From assembly GCA_963720515.1 (NCBI GenBank), contig OY970397.1:2542001-2606000 (forward strand): a DNA stretch of 64,000 bases. The letters run 5' to 3'. A model generated the notes under the pieces. The model saw nothing but the letters and a program-made list of their open reading frames with translations. It ran no database searches and had not been told where the DNA came from. This DNA comes from G963720515 sp963720515 (GTDB lineage Bacteria; Actinomycetota; Thermoleophilia; Gaiellales; Gaiellaceae). Position 1 is the first letter of the stretch. Each line of letters starts with the position of its first letter. Positions 32,251 through 40,792 of the stretch are shown in pieces. The translations under genes were made by a program, and so were the position numbers.

Positions 32251-32262
32251 GAACGTATGTTC
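32251..32262 (+). promoter_or_regulatory. LexA/SOS box overlapping a leaderless promoter
   Basis: GAACGTATGTTC fits the Gram-positive LexA core GAAC-N4-GTTC. It contains a TATGTT -10 hexamer (32255-32260) that ends 6 nt before the GTG at 32267, so bound LexA would cover both the -10 and the transcription start of the DnaQ/GIY-YIG gene. Confidence 0.6.
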
Positions 32263-32266
32263 TATC

Positions 32267-33961
32267 GTGCGACGGGCCGTGCAACTTCGCCTGGACGCCG
32301 CGGACCGGCTCGTCGAGCTCGTGGAGGAGCGCCACGGCGCAGTGCCCGCGGGCGAGGCGGCGCGCTCGCTCTTCGCCCTCGCCCACGCGCCCGAAGGGCT
32401 CGCCCGCTCGCTTCTCGACGAGGTCGTCTCCGCGGATGCGCGCCTCGTCTGGAGCGGCGGCGCGGTCGGGCTTGCCGGCGCGGGCGCCGACGAGCTGCTC
32501 CTCGATGCGGCGACATTCGTCGTCGTCGACCTCGAGACCACCGGTCTCTCCGCGCGCACCTCGGAGATCTGCGAGATCGGCGCCGTGCGGATCCGCGGGC
32601 TCGAGCCGGCCGGGACATTCGAGACGCTCGTGCGGCCGAGCCGGCCGCTCGACCCGGCCGTCGCAGCGCTGACCGGGATCCGCGACGCCGACCTGCGCCG
32701 CGCGCCCTCGCCGGCGGTCGCGCTGCGCCGCTTCCTCGCCTTTGCGGGCGACTGCGTCCTCGTCGCCCACAACGCCCGCTTCGACGTCTCGTTCCTCGAC
32801 GCCGCGGCATTGCGGCTCGAAGGCCGCCGGCTCGCCGCGCCCGTCGTGGACACCGTCCCGCTCGCCCGCGCGCTTCTCGCCGGGCGGATCGAGCGCGCCG
32901 GCCTCGCCTCGCTTGCGCGGTTCTTCGGCACCGCGGCCACGCCGTGCCACCGGGCGCTCGCCGACGCGCAGGCGACGGCGGAGATCCTCGTCGCGCTCGC
33001 GGGGATCGCGCAGGAGCGGGGCGCGACGACGGTCGGCGACCTGCGCCGGATCGCCGCGCCTCGCGCGAGACAGGCGCACGCGAAGCGCTCGCTCGCGTTC
33101 GGCGCGCCCACCCGGCCCGGCGTCTACCTCTTCCACGGCGCGGGCGACCAGGTGCTCTACGTCGGCCGCGCGCGCGACCTGCGGGCCCGGCTCCGCACGT
33201 ACTTCGGGACCGGGCGACAGCGGCCGGCCGTCGAGGCGGCGCTCGGCGCGCTCGAGCGGATCGAATGGCGGGTGCTCGGCTCGGAGCTCGAGGCCGGGCT
33301 CGAGGAGCTGCGCCTGCTCCGCGAGCTGCGCCCGCCCGCGAACGCGCGCTCGACGCGGCCCGACCGCTACGCGTACCTCGAGCTTCGCGGCGACGCGGTC
33401 CGCGTGAGCCGGGAGCCGACGCCGGTCGGACCGATCCGCAGTCGCCGCCGCGCCGAGCTCGCCGCGCGGGCGCTCGCGGGCGCGACTCCGGAGGAGCTCG
33501 ACGGCCTCGCGACCGGGGCCCCGCTTCCGCGCGTCCGGGCCAGGCTCGCGCGGCTCGCCGCCGCGCAGCGCTACGAGGACGCGGCCCGGCTCCGCGACCG
33601 GCTCTCCGCGCTCGAGCAGGTCGTCGCCGGCCTCGTCGCACTCGGCCGGCTCCGCGCGACCGAGGCGTGCCTCCTCGCGCCCGCGGCCGAGAACGGCTTC
33701 CTCCACGCGTTCCTCATTGCGGGCGGGCGGGTGACGGCCCGGCGCCTGCCTCGCCACGCGGGCGCCGCGCTCGAGATCGACGCGCTCCTCCGCGCGGCGC
33801 CCGCGGTGGCCGACGCGCTCGACCCGGAGGCGGCGGACGAGCTGCTCCTCGTCGGCGCGGTCCTTCGGCGGCCGCCGCCCGAGATCGACGTGCTTCCGCT
33901 CGACCGGCATCGCATCCTGGCCGCGTGCGCCGGGGCCCCTCCGGCCGCATACGTAGCCTAG
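32267..33961 (+). CDS. DEDDh 3'-5' exonuclease fused to a GIY-YIG (UvrC N-terminal-like) nuclease
   Basis: A 564-residue two-nuclease protein. After a helical N-terminus, the DnaQ-type exonuclease has FVVVDLETTGLSARTSEICE (Exo I), VLVAHNARFDVSFLD (Exo II) and CHRALADAQATAEIL (Exo III with His and Asp). From about residue 280 the GIY-YIG domain reads PGVYLFHGAGDQVLYVGRAR, RTYFG and the catalytic Glu region. A UvrB-binding-like segment RYEDAARLRDRLSALEQV follows. This architecture is known in actinobacteria and is linked to nucleotide-excision-like repair. The GTG at 32267 is chosen because the LexA-boxed -10 implies leaderless initiation; an in-frame ATG at 32231 lies upstream of that promoter. 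Confidence 0.9.
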   Translation: MRRAVQLRLDAADRLVELVEERHGAVPAGEAARSLFALAHAPEGLARSLLDEVVSADARLVWSGGAVGLAGAGADELLLDAATFVVVDLETTGLSARTSEICEIGAVRIRGLEPAGTFETLVRPSRPLDPAVAALTGIRDADLRRAPSPAVALRRFLAFAGDCVLVAHNARFDVSFLDAAALRLEGRRLAAPVVDTVPLARALLAGRIERAGLASLARFFGTAATPCHRALADAQATAEILVALAGIAQERGATTVGDLRRIAAPRARQAHAKRSLAFGAPTRPGVYLFHGAGDQVLYVGRARDLRARLRTYFGTGRQRPAVEAALGALERIEWRVLGSELEAGLEELRLLRELRPPANARSTRPDRYAYLELRGDAVRVSREPTPVGPIRSRRRAELAARALAGATPEELDGLATGAPLPRVRARLARLAAAQRYEDAARLRDRLSALEQVVAGLVALGRLRATEACLLAPAAENGFLHAFLIAGGRVTARRLPRHAGAALEIDALLRAAPAVADALDPEAADELLLVGAVLRRPPPEIDVLPLDRHRILAACAGAPPAAYVA

Positions 33962-33964
33962 AGT
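33959..33964 (+). promoter_or_regulatory. leaderless -10 box of pyrF
   Basis: TAGAGT ends 7 nt before the ATG at 33972; its TAG is the stop of the nuclease gene. Confidence 0.45.
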
Positions 33965-33971
33965 TCGACGT

Positions 33972-34902
33972 ATGGCGCAGGAGGTCGGAGACCCGCCCCG
34001 GACGGCTGCCACGACGTTCGGCGACCGTGTCGCGCAGGCGGTCGAGGCGAAGGCGAGCCAGCTCGTGCTGGGCCTCGATCCGCGCCCCGAGCTCCTGCCG
34101 GTCGAGCTGCGCGCCGCGACACACGTGAGCAGGGCCGCCGCGGCCGACGCGTGCACGCGCTTCTGCTGCGGACTCGTGGACGCGGTCGCGCCCTACGTCG
34201 TCGGGGTCAAGGTGCAGCTCGCGTTCTTCGAGGCCCTCGGCGTCGGACGGGGCCGCGGCCTTCGAGGAGGTCTGCGCCTACGCCCGCACGGCTGGGCTCG
34301 TCGTGATCGGCGACGGCAAGCGCGGCGACATCGGCTCGACCGCGCGGGCGTACGCCGAGGCGTACCTCGAGCGCGTGGACGATGCGCCGCCGCTCGTGGA
34401 CGCGCTCACGGTGAACCCGTATCTCGGCAGCGACTCGATCGAGCCGTTCCTCGCGGCATGCCGCCGGTCCGGCACGGGAATCTTCTGCCTCGTGAAGACG
34501 TCGAACGGCGGCAGCGCCGACGTACAGGAGCTGACCCTCTCGGACGGGCGTCCCGTCTGGCATCAGGTGGCGGAGCTCGTGGCGGGCTGGGGCGCGGATC
34601 TCGTGGGCGACCGCGGGCTCTCGTGCGTGGGCGCGGTCGTCGGCGCGACCTACCCGCGGGCGGTGGGCGAGGCGCGGCGGCTCATGCCGCAGGCGATCCT
34701 CCTCCTCCCTGGAGTCGGCGCACAGGGCGCGACTCCGGCGGACGTCGCCCGCGCGTTCACCAGCGGGCCGGCAAGCGCACTCGTTCCCGTCTCCCGAAGC
34801 GTCATCTACGCGTTCCGCGTCGAGGGAGCCGACTGGCGCAAGGCCGCGGCGGGCGAGGCGGCCCGCCTCCGGCGCGAGGTCTGGGCAGCGTCCGGATGGT
34901 GA
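33972..34902 (+). pseudogene. pyrF: orotidine 5'-phosphate decarboxylase, frameshifted
   Basis: About 309 residues after repair, the long actinobacterial/type 2 OMP decarboxylase. QLVLGLDPRPELLPVEL and YVVGVKVQLAFFEALG lie in the first frame. After one extra G at 34245-34246 the protein continues as DGAAAFEEVCAYARTAGL, VIGDGKRGDIGSTARAY (catalytic D-x-K-x-x-D equivalent), ALTVNPYLGSDSIEPFL, FCLVKTSNGGSADVQ and LLLPGVGAQGATPADVARAF. pyrF is essential for pyrimidine synthesis, so an assembly error is more likely than real loss. The unshifted frame runs on, by chance, into the LysM gene. Confidence 0.88.
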
Positions 34903-35381
34903 CGCCGGGCGAGGACAGCGGGGGCGACGACAAGGAGCGCGAGTCGCGCCGCGACCGCCGCCGTGCGAGACGCGACGAGAGGACCGAGGAGAAGGTCGAT
35001 CGCCGGCAGGTGCGCGAGGAGCGCGACGAGCGCGGCGGCGGCGGCCTCTCGGCGTGGGGGCCGCGGATCCTCGCGCCGCTCGCGTTCTTCCTCGCGGCGA
35101 CGATCCTGATCCTGCTCGTCTCGAGCGCGCTCGACCACAAGAAGAACGAGTCGACGACCACGACGCCCGCCAACACGCCGACGGCGCCGGTCGCCAACCA
35201 GGGTGCGGGCACGGGCACGGTCACGGGCAAGCCGGGCCGCAAGTTCTACGTGATCAAGGAGGGCGACACGCTCGAGGCGATCGCGGCGCGCGAGAACACC
35301 ACCGTGGACGACCTCATCGCGCTGAACCCGGGCATCGAGGCGAACGCGCTCGTGCCGGGCAAGAAGATCCGGATCAGCTAG
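34896..35381 (+). CDS. single-pass membrane protein with C-terminal LysM domain
   Basis: A 161-residue protein: a highly charged cytoplasmic part (KERESRRDRRRARRDERTEE), one transmembrane helix (ILAPLAFFLAATILILLVSS, residues about 55-75), a Thr/Pro/Gly linker and a LysM domain at the end (FYVIKEGDTLEAIAARENTT, then LNPGIEANALVPGKKIRI). LysM binds peptidoglycan, so the protein links membrane and wall. The ATG at 34896 and a GTG at 34899 are both possible and overlap the pyrF stop. Confidence 0.82.
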   Translation: MVTPGEDSGGDDKERESRRDRRRARRDERTEEKVDRRQVREERDERGGGGLSAWGPRILAPLAFFLAATILILLVSSALDHKKNESTTTTPANTPTAPVANQGAGTGTVTGKPGRKFYVIKEGDTLEAIAARENTTVDDLIALNPGIEANALVPGKKIRIS

Positions 35382-35724
35382 GCGAGGGCGTCTCGTCGTT
35401 GCCGCTGCGCGCGCGGCGGAACTCGCGCACGGCGTGGACGCCCGCGAGCGCGACGGTCATGAGCGGGCTGCCGAGCGTCTTGATCTCCATCGGGCCGGCG
35501 TGCACCTCGCGCTCACGGCGCGGCGTGTCGAGCGCCTGCGGCGCGGCTCCGAGGGCGACGACGCGCTGATGGCCCTCCCGCTCGGCGCCGCCCCAGAGGA
35601 AGACGCGCGTGGGCCGTAGCTCGAATCCGCCGAGCGAGCCGACCTGCACCTCGAGCGAGCGCTCGACGCCGCTCCGGAGGACGGGCGGCTGTGCGCGTTC
35701 GACGGGAGACGGAACCTCGGTCAC
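35374..35724 (-). CDS. unknown protein
   Basis: A 116-residue protein with strand-rich pattern: VERSLEVQVGSLGGFELRPT, RVFLWGGAEREGHQRVVALG, then GPMEIKTLGSPLMTVALAGV. No family recognised. Its GTG start at 35724 is supported by a TACAAT -10 box 7 nt upstream, which makes it more likely to be real. The 3' end overlaps the convergent LysM gene by 8 nt, and its promoter faces the carboxypeptidase promoter. Confidence 0.5.
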   Translation of the reverse strand: MTEVPSPVERAQPPVLRSGVERSLEVQVGSLGGFELRPTRVFLWGGAEREGHQRVVALGAAPQALDTPRREREVHAGPMEIKTLGSPLMTVALAGVHAVREFRRARSGNDETPSPS

Positions 35725-35731
35725 AGCCCGG

Positions 35732-35737
35732 ATTGTA
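35732..35737 (-). promoter_or_regulatory. leaderless -10 box of the 116-residue unknown gene
   Basis: TACAAT on the minus strand, 7 nt before the GTG at 35724. Confidence 0.45.
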
Positions 35738-35744
35738 GTGGGGG

Positions 35745-35750
35745 TACAGT
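35745..35750 (+). promoter_or_regulatory. leaderless -10 box of the D,D-carboxypeptidase gene
   Basis: TACAGT ends 8 nt before the GTG at 35759, only 8 bp from the divergent -10 box at 35732-35737. Confidence 0.4.
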
Positions 35751-35758
35751 TGCCGAAC

Positions 35759-36919
35759 GTGCGGCCGGGGCTCCGCGTTCTCCTTCTCACCGCCTGCGTC
35801 GCGGCGCTCGTCGCGCCGGGCCGCGCCGCCGCGGCCGAAAGCCTCCCGCGCGTCCAGGCGCACTCGTTCCTCGTCGCGGGCGGCCCGCGCGCGGAGGTGC
35901 TCGCGTCCGACGACGCCGAGGCCCGCGTCCCGATCGCGAGCATCACGAAGCTCATGACCGCGATCGTCACGCTCGAGCACGCGAGCCCGGGCGACACGGT
36001 CACGGTCGGCGCGCCGGCGGCCGTCGTCGGCGAGTCGTCCATCAACCTGCGCGCGGGCGAGAAGCTCACCGTCCGCGACCTGCTCGCCGCCGCGCTCATC
36101 CAGAGCGCGAACGACTCCGCCTACGCGCTCGCCGAGCACGTCGGGCACGGGAACGTCCAGGCCTTCGTGCGGATGATGAACGCGAAGGCCGCCGAGCTCG
36201 GCCTGACCGAGACGCACTTCGTCCGCCCGGACGGGCTCGACGCGCCCGGCCACCTCTCGTCCGCCCATGACGTCCTCGTCCTCGCGCGAACCGCGATGCA
36301 GCGCCCGCTCATCCGCGAGCTCGTCCGCAAGCGCAGCGCGCAGATCGCCGGCAGCCGCACCCTCTTCACCTGGAACGACCTCCTCGGCCGCTACTCCGGC
36401 CTGTACGGCGTGAAAACCGGCCACACGTCGGACGCGGGCTGGTGCGAGATCGCGGTCGCCCGGCGCGACGGCACCAGCGTCTACGCCGTCATCCTCGGGA
36501 GCCCGTCGCGCGCGCGGCGGAACGCCGACCTGGCGTCGCTCCTCGACTGGGGCTTCGACCGCTTCGCGCGGCTCGAGGTCGTGCAGGGCGGCAAGACGTA
36601 CGCGACCGCGGCCGTCCCGTTCGCCGACGAGCCGCTGAAGCTCGTGGCGGAGAAGGACGCCGCCGCCACCGTGCTCGCGACGCGCCCGCTCGTCGAGACG
36701 GTCGTCGCCCCGAGGATGGTGGAGCTGCCCGTCCGGAAGGGCCAGAAGCTCGGCGAGGTGCGCGTGACGGAGGCGGGACGGCTCATCGCGAGGGTCCCGC
36801 TCGTGGCGGCGCGCGACGTGGGCGCCGCGAGTTTCGGTGCGAAGACCGGGTGGTACGCTGGGCAGGCCGTCGACGAGGCAGGCGACATGTTGAGCGCCGT
36901 CTTCGGATCCTTTCCGTGA
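35759..36919 (+). CDS. serine-type D-Ala-D-Ala carboxypeptidase (DacA/DacF family)
   Basis: A 386-residue secreted penicillin-binding protein that trims D-alanine from peptidoglycan stems. A signal peptide covers residues 1-23 (LRVLLLTACVAALVAPGRAA). The SXXK motif is in IASITKLMTAIV, SXN in QSANDSAYALAEH and KTG in GVKTGHTSDAGWCE. A C-terminal beta domain follows (ELPVRKGQKLGEVRV). The GTG at 35759 places the signal peptide at the N-terminus and fits the -10 box. The stop overlaps the PfkB kinase start (GTGA). Confidence 0.9.
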   Translation: MRPGLRVLLLTACVAALVAPGRAAAAESLPRVQAHSFLVAGGPRAEVLASDDAEARVPIASITKLMTAIVTLEHASPGDTVTVGAPAAVVGESSINLRAGEKLTVRDLLAAALIQSANDSAYALAEHVGHGNVQAFVRMMNAKAAELGLTETHFVRPDGLDAPGHLSSAHDVLVLARTAMQRPLIRELVRKRSAQIAGSRTLFTWNDLLGRYSGLYGVKTGHTSDAGWCEIAVARRDGTSVYAVILGSPSRARRNADLASLLDWGFDRFARLEVVQGGKTYATAAVPFADEPLKLVAEKDAAATVLATRPLVETVVAPRMVELPVRKGQKLGEVRVTEAGRLIARVPLVAARDVGAASFGAKTGWYAGQAVDEAGDMLSAVFGSFP

Positions 36920-37875
36920 TCGTCACCGTCACCCTCAACGCCGCCATGGATCGCACGCTGCTCGTGCCGAGCTTCCAGCTCGGGCAGCGGCATCGCGCGA
37001 GCCGTGCGTTCGCGAGCGCGGGCGGCAAGGGCGTCAACGTGGCGCGGGCGCTCCGCCACCTCGGCGTGCCCGTCGTCTGCACCGGGCTTCTCGGCGGGCG
37101 GAACGGGTCGCAGATCGTGGACGACCTGACCGACGAGGGGATCCTGAACGACTTCGTGCGGATCGAGGGCGAGTCGCGCACCTCGGTCGCCGTGCTCGAC
37201 CCGCTCTCGGAGCAGTACACCGAGATCAACGAGTGGGGCCCCGAGGTGCAGCCCGAGGAGCTCGACGCGCTCCGCGAGAAGCTCGCCTACCTGACGCAGG
37301 GCGCCGAGTTCGTCGTCTTCGCCGGCTCGCTCCCGCGCGGCGTCGCCTCCGACTTCTACGCCGAGTCGATCCGCGAGCTGAACCGCCGCCAGGTCCTCAC
37401 CGTGCTCGACGCCGAGGGCGAGCCGCTGCGCCTCGGCACCCAGGCCGAGCCGCACCTCGTGACGCCGAACGTGGCCGAGGCCGAGTCGCTCGTCGGCCAC
37501 GAGTTCAACGACGAGGACGACCTGGCCGCGGGGCTCGACGAGATCGCCGAGCTCGGCGCCCGGAACGTCCTCATCACGCTCGAGAACGGCTGCTACGCGC
37601 TCGTCCGCGACGACCGCGAGGCGCACCGGGTGCGCGGCGCCACGCCGCGGCTCGACGCGGTCTCGACGATCGGCGCGGGCGACACGCTGCTCGCCGGCTT
37701 CCTCGCAGGGCGCCTGAGCGGCAAGTCCGTGGAGGAGACGGTTCGGATGGCGGTCGCGTCGGGTGCAGCGTCGGTGCTCGAGGCCGGCCCGGGGCGCTTC
37801 GACCCGGAGGAGGCAACGAGGGTCGCGGGGCTCGTCTCGGTAGAGCGCCTCGCGCCCGTGACGCAAGACGCCTAG
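36916..37875 (+). CDS. PfkB-family sugar kinase, 1-phosphofructokinase-like
   Basis: A 319-residue kinase. TVTLNAAMDRTLLVPSFQLG and GGKGVNVARALRHLGVPVVC match the LacC/FruK branch, FAGSLPRGVASDFYAE and PNVAEAESLVGHE line the active site, and STIGAGDTLLAGFLAGRL holds the catalytic Asp (GAGD). Substrates in this branch are fructose-1-phosphate, tagatose-6-phosphate or fructose-6-phosphate; no fructose PTS genes are nearby, so the substrate is open. GTG start coupled to the carboxypeptidase stop. Confidence 0.83.
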   Translation: MIVTVTLNAAMDRTLLVPSFQLGQRHRASRAFASAGGKGVNVARALRHLGVPVVCTGLLGGRNGSQIVDDLTDEGILNDFVRIEGESRTSVAVLDPLSEQYTEINEWGPEVQPEELDALREKLAYLTQGAEFVVFAGSLPRGVASDFYAESIRELNRRQVLTVLDAEGEPLRLGTQAEPHLVTPNVAEAESLVGHEFNDEDDLAAGLDEIAELGARNVLITLENGCYALVRDDREAHRVRGATPRLDAVSTIGAGDTLLAGFLAGRLSGKSVEETVRMAVASGAASVLEAGPGRFDPEEATRVAGLVSVERLAPVTQDA

Positions 37876-37886
37876 CGGCTTGCGTC
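37860..37886 (+). terminator. hairpin across the sugar kinase stop codon
   Basis: GACGCAAG (37860-37867) and CTTGCGTC (37879-37886), perfect 8-bp stem with the TAG stop in the loop, followed by TTGC. A weak terminator candidate separating the kinase from the guaB3 promoter. Confidence 0.4.
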
Positions 37887-37895
37887 TTGCGACGT

Positions 37896-37904
37896 TGATA
37901 CGAT
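37896..37904 (+). promoter_or_regulatory. extended -10 promoter of guaB3-guaA
   Basis: TGATACGAT: extended TG plus TACGAT (37899-37904). No good -35 is visible. The predicted start near 37911 gives a leader of about 100 nt. Confidence 0.45.
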
Positions 37905-37910
37905 CGACCC

Positions 37911-38011
37911 GTATGAGAGTGGTGGCGGAAACGCCCGATTGGACGCCCAGGCGAGTACTCGAGCGCCTGGGCTTTGTGCATTCAGGGACCGAACGAAAGG
38001 GGCGCTAGCGC
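37911..38011 (+). ncRNA. structured 5' leader of guaB3
   Basis: Two hairpins lie in the predicted leader: GGCG-GAAA-CGCC, a GNRA tetraloop (37924-37935), and GCCCAGGCG with CGCCTGGGC (37945-37953, 37964-37972) followed by TTTGTG, resembling an attenuator. AAAGGGG (37999-38005 region) precedes the GTG. I could not match it to a known riboswitch class. A regulatory role for guanine nucleotide synthesis is inferred from position. Confidence 0.4.
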
Positions 38012-39169
38012 GTGGAAGTCGAGATCGGACTCGGGAAGAAGGCACGGCAGGCGTACGGCTTCGACGACATCGCGATCGTCCCGACGCGGAGGACGCGCGA
38101 CCCGGACGACGTGGACATCGGCTGGAAGCTCGACGAGCAGCTCCTCGAGCTCCCGCTCCTGGCCTCGGCCATGGACGGCGTCGTCTCCCCGCAGACCGCG
38201 ATCGCGATCGGCAAGCTCGGCGGCCTCGGCGTGCTCAACCTCGAGGGGATCTTCACGCGCTACGCGAACGCCGACGACCAGCTCGAGCGCATCGCCAAGT
38301 TCTCGCCCGCCGAGGCGACCGCGGGCATGCAGGAGATCTACGCGAAGCCGATCGACCCCGACCTCATTGGGACGCGGGTTGCGGAGATCAAGGCGTCCGG
38401 CGTCCTCGTCGCCGCCGCGCTCACGCCGCAGCGCGTGCGCGAGTACTTCCCGCTCGCCCGTGACGCCGGCCTCGACATCCTCGTCATCCAGGGCACGGTC
38501 GTCTCGGCCGAGCACGTCTCGGCGAACGGCTCTGCGCTCAACCTGAAGGAGTTCATCGCGAGCCTCGACGTCCCGGTGATCGTGGGCGGCTGCGCCTCCT
38601 ACCACGGCGCGCTCCACCTCATGCGCACCGGCGCGGCCGGGGTGCTTGTGGGAGTCGGTCCCGGCGCCGCCTGTACGACGCGCGGCGTCCTCGGCGTCGG
38701 CGTCCCGCAGGCCACGGCCATCGCGGATGCGGCCGCCGCACGTGCCCAGCACCTGCTCGACACCGGCGTCTACTGCAACGTGATCGCCGACGGCGGGATG
38801 CGCACCGGCGGCGACATCGCCAAGGCGGTCGCCTGCGGCGCGGACGCGGTGATGATCGGCTCGCCGCTCGCCCGCGCTTTCGACGCCCCCGGGCGCGGCT
38901 ACCACTGGGGCATGGCCACCTTCCACCCGACGCTCCCGCGCGGGGCCCGCGTGAAGGTCGAGCTGATCGGCTCCCTGGAGGAGATCCTCGTCGGGCCGGC
39001 CCGCGAGAACGACGGGACGCTCAACCTCATGGGCGCCCTGCGCACCGCGATGGCCACGACGGGCTACGAGAACATCCACGAGTTCCAGCGCGCGGAGATC
39101 GCACTCGCGCCCGCCATCAAGACGGAGGGCAAGTCGCTCCAGCAGGCTCAGCGGATCGGGATGGGATAA
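38012..39169 (+). CDS. guaB3: GuaB3-family IMP dehydrogenase-related protein
   Basis: A 385-residue TIM-barrel protein without CBS domains. VEIGLGKKARQAYGFDDIAI, LGGLGVLNLEGIFTRY, VIQGTVVSAEHVS, LMRTGAAGVLVGVG and VIADGGMRTGGDIAKAVACG align well with mycobacterial GuaB3. The catalytic loop is GPGAACTTRG, keeping the nucleophilic Cys of IMPDH/GMP reductase. GuaB3 proteins have been linked to GMP reductase activity in some bacteria; activity here is unproven. guaA follows 4 nt later, an arrangement typical of actinobacteria. Confidence 0.88.
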   Translation: MEVEIGLGKKARQAYGFDDIAIVPTRRTRDPDDVDIGWKLDEQLLELPLLASAMDGVVSPQTAIAIGKLGGLGVLNLEGIFTRYANADDQLERIAKFSPAEATAGMQEIYAKPIDPDLIGTRVAEIKASGVLVAAALTPQRVREYFPLARDAGLDILVIQGTVVSAEHVSANGSALNLKEFIASLDVPVIVGGCASYHGALHLMRTGAAGVLVGVGPGAACTTRGVLGVGVPQATAIADAAAARAQHLLDTGVYCNVIADGGMRTGGDIAKAVACGADAVMIGSPLARAFDAPGRGYHWGMATFHPTLPRGARVKVELIGSLEEILVGPARENDGTLNLMGALRTAMATTGYENIHEFQRAEIALAPAIKTEGKSLQQAQRIGMG

Positions 39170-39173
39170 CGGG

Positions 39174-40763
39174 TTGGCCGAGACCGCCAACGTCGTCCCG
39201 CTTCCCGAGCCCGCACCCGAAGAGCGCCCGGTCCTGGTCGTCGACTGCGGCGGCCAGTACTCGCAGCTGATCGCGAGGCGCGTCCGCGAGGCGCGCGTCT
39301 ACTCCGAGCTCGTCCCGTACACGATCACGCCCGAGGCCGCCGCTGCGCGCCGGCCTTTGGCACTCGTCCTCTCCGGCGGTCCGGCGTCGGTGTACTCCGA
39401 GGGGGCGCCCCACGTGGATCTCGGGCTCTTCGAGCTCGGCGTCCCGGTCCTCGGCATCTGCTACGGGATGCAGCTCATGGCACTCGACCTCGGCGGCGCC
39501 GTCGAGCACACGGGCCGGGCCGAGTACGGGCGCACCGACTTGACGGCCGAGCGGGAGAGCGCGCTCTTCGCCGACCTCCCGGAGGAGCAGGTCTGCTGGA
39601 TGAGCCACGGCGACACCGTCACGGCGGCGCCTCCGGGCTCGCGGGTGGTTGCTGGCTCTCCGTCCACGCCGATCGCCGCCTTCGAGGATCCGAAGCGCGG
39701 GCTCTACGGCGTGCAGTTCCACCCCGAGGTCGTGCACACGCCGCACGGCCAGGACATCCTCAAGAACTTCCTCCTGCGCGTCGCCGACGCGCCGCCTGCG
39801 TGGACGGCCGCCGCGGTGATCGAGGAGGAGACCGCGCGGATCCGCGACCAGGTCGGCGGCGAGCGGCTGCTCTGCGCGCTCTCCGGCGGCGTGGACTCCG
39901 CGGTCGCCGCGCTCCTCGCGTACAAGGCGGTGGGCGAGCGGCTCACCTGCGTCTTCGTCGACCACGGCCTGCTTCGCAAGGACGAGGCCGAGCAGGTGGT
40001 CGAGACGTTCGCGAACCACTTCCACGTGCCGCTCGTCCACGTCGACGCGCGCGAGCGCTTCCTCACGCGGCTCGCCGGTGTCACGGATCCGGAGGAGAAG
40101 CGCCGCATCATCGGCGAGGAGTTCATCCGGCTCTTCGAGGAGGAGGCAAGCAAGCTCGGCGACGTGCGCTTCCTCGTCCAGGGGACGCTCTACTCGGACG
40201 TGATCGAGTCGGGCGGCTCTGGGTCGAGCGAGGGCGTCGCGGCGAAAATCAAGTCGCACCACAACGTCGGCGGGCTCCCCGAGGACATGGCGTTCGACCT
40301 CGTCGAGCCGCTGCGGATGCTCTTCAAGGACGAGGTGCGCCGCGTCGGCGAGGAGCTCGGGCTGCCCGAGGAGATGGTCTGGCGCCAGCCGTTCCCCGGC
40401 CCCGGCCTCGCGATCCGGATCATCGGCGACGTCACCGAGGAGCGGCTCGAGATCCTGCGCGAGGCGGACGCGGTCGTGCAGGAGGAGATCCGCCGCGCCG
40501 GCCTGGCCCGCGAGCTCTGGCAGTCGTTCGCCGTGCTCCCCGCGATCCGCTCGGTCGGCGTCCAGGGCGACGAGCGCACGTACGCGTACCCGATCGTCAT
40601 CCGCGCGGTCACGTCCGACGACGCAATGACCGCCGACTGGGCGCGGCTCCCCTACGACGTGCTCGAGACGATCTCGAGCCGCGTGATCAACGAGATCCCC
40701 GGCGTGAACCGCGTGGCGCTCGACCTGAGCTCGAAGCCGCCGGCCACGATCGAGTGGGAGTAG
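39174..40763 (+). CDS. guaA: GMP synthase (glutamine-hydrolysing)
   Basis: A 529-residue two-domain enzyme that aminates XMP to GMP. The amidotransferase half has VLVVDCGGQYSQLIARRVRE, VLGICYGMQLMALDLGG (Cys) and GVQFHPEVVHTPHG (His, Glu). The synthase half has LLCALSGGVDSAVAALLAYK (P-loop), FVDHGLLRKDEAEQV, QGTLYSDVIESGG, KSHHNVGGLPEDM and the C-terminal dimer domain ending IPGVNRVALDLSSKPPATIE. TTG start 4 nt after guaB3. Confidence 0.96.
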   Translation: MAETANVVPLPEPAPEERPVLVVDCGGQYSQLIARRVREARVYSELVPYTITPEAAAARRPLALVLSGGPASVYSEGAPHVDLGLFELGVPVLGICYGMQLMALDLGGAVEHTGRAEYGRTDLTAERESALFADLPEEQVCWMSHGDTVTAAPPGSRVVAGSPSTPIAAFEDPKRGLYGVQFHPEVVHTPHGQDILKNFLLRVADAPPAWTAAAVIEEETARIRDQVGGERLLCALSGGVDSAVAALLAYKAVGERLTCVFVDHGLLRKDEAEQVVETFANHFHVPLVHVDARERFLTRLAGVTDPEEKRRIIGEEFIRLFEEEASKLGDVRFLVQGTLYSDVIESGGSGSSEGVAAKIKSHHNVGGLPEDMAFDLVEPLRMLFKDEVRRVGEELGLPEEMVWRQPFPGPGLAIRIIGDVTEERLEILREADAVVQEEIRRAGLARELWQSFAVLPAIRSVGVQGDERTYAYPIVIRAVTSDDAMTADWARLPYDVLETISSRVINEIPGVNRVALDLSSKPPATIEWE

Positions 40764-40792
40764 TAACGCGGAGCACTCTCGCCTGTAGGCGT

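Noticed and set aside
32231..32266. ATG start at 32231 for the DnaQ/GIY-YIG gene
   Set aside because: It lies upstream of the LexA-boxed -10, and the extra 12 residues show no conservation-like pattern; GTG 32267 fits leaderless spacing.
33972..35381. A single fused gene spanning pyrF and the LysM protein
   Set aside because: The continuous frame arises only because an extra base in pyrF throws it into the LysM frame; pyrF motifs continue in the other frame to 34902.
37911..38011. ZTP (pfl) riboswitch in the guaB3 leader, suggested by GCGCCTGGGC near the 3' end
   Set aside because: That sequence is simply the 3' arm of a perfect hairpin with GCCCAGGCG, and the conserved 5' domain of the class is not present.
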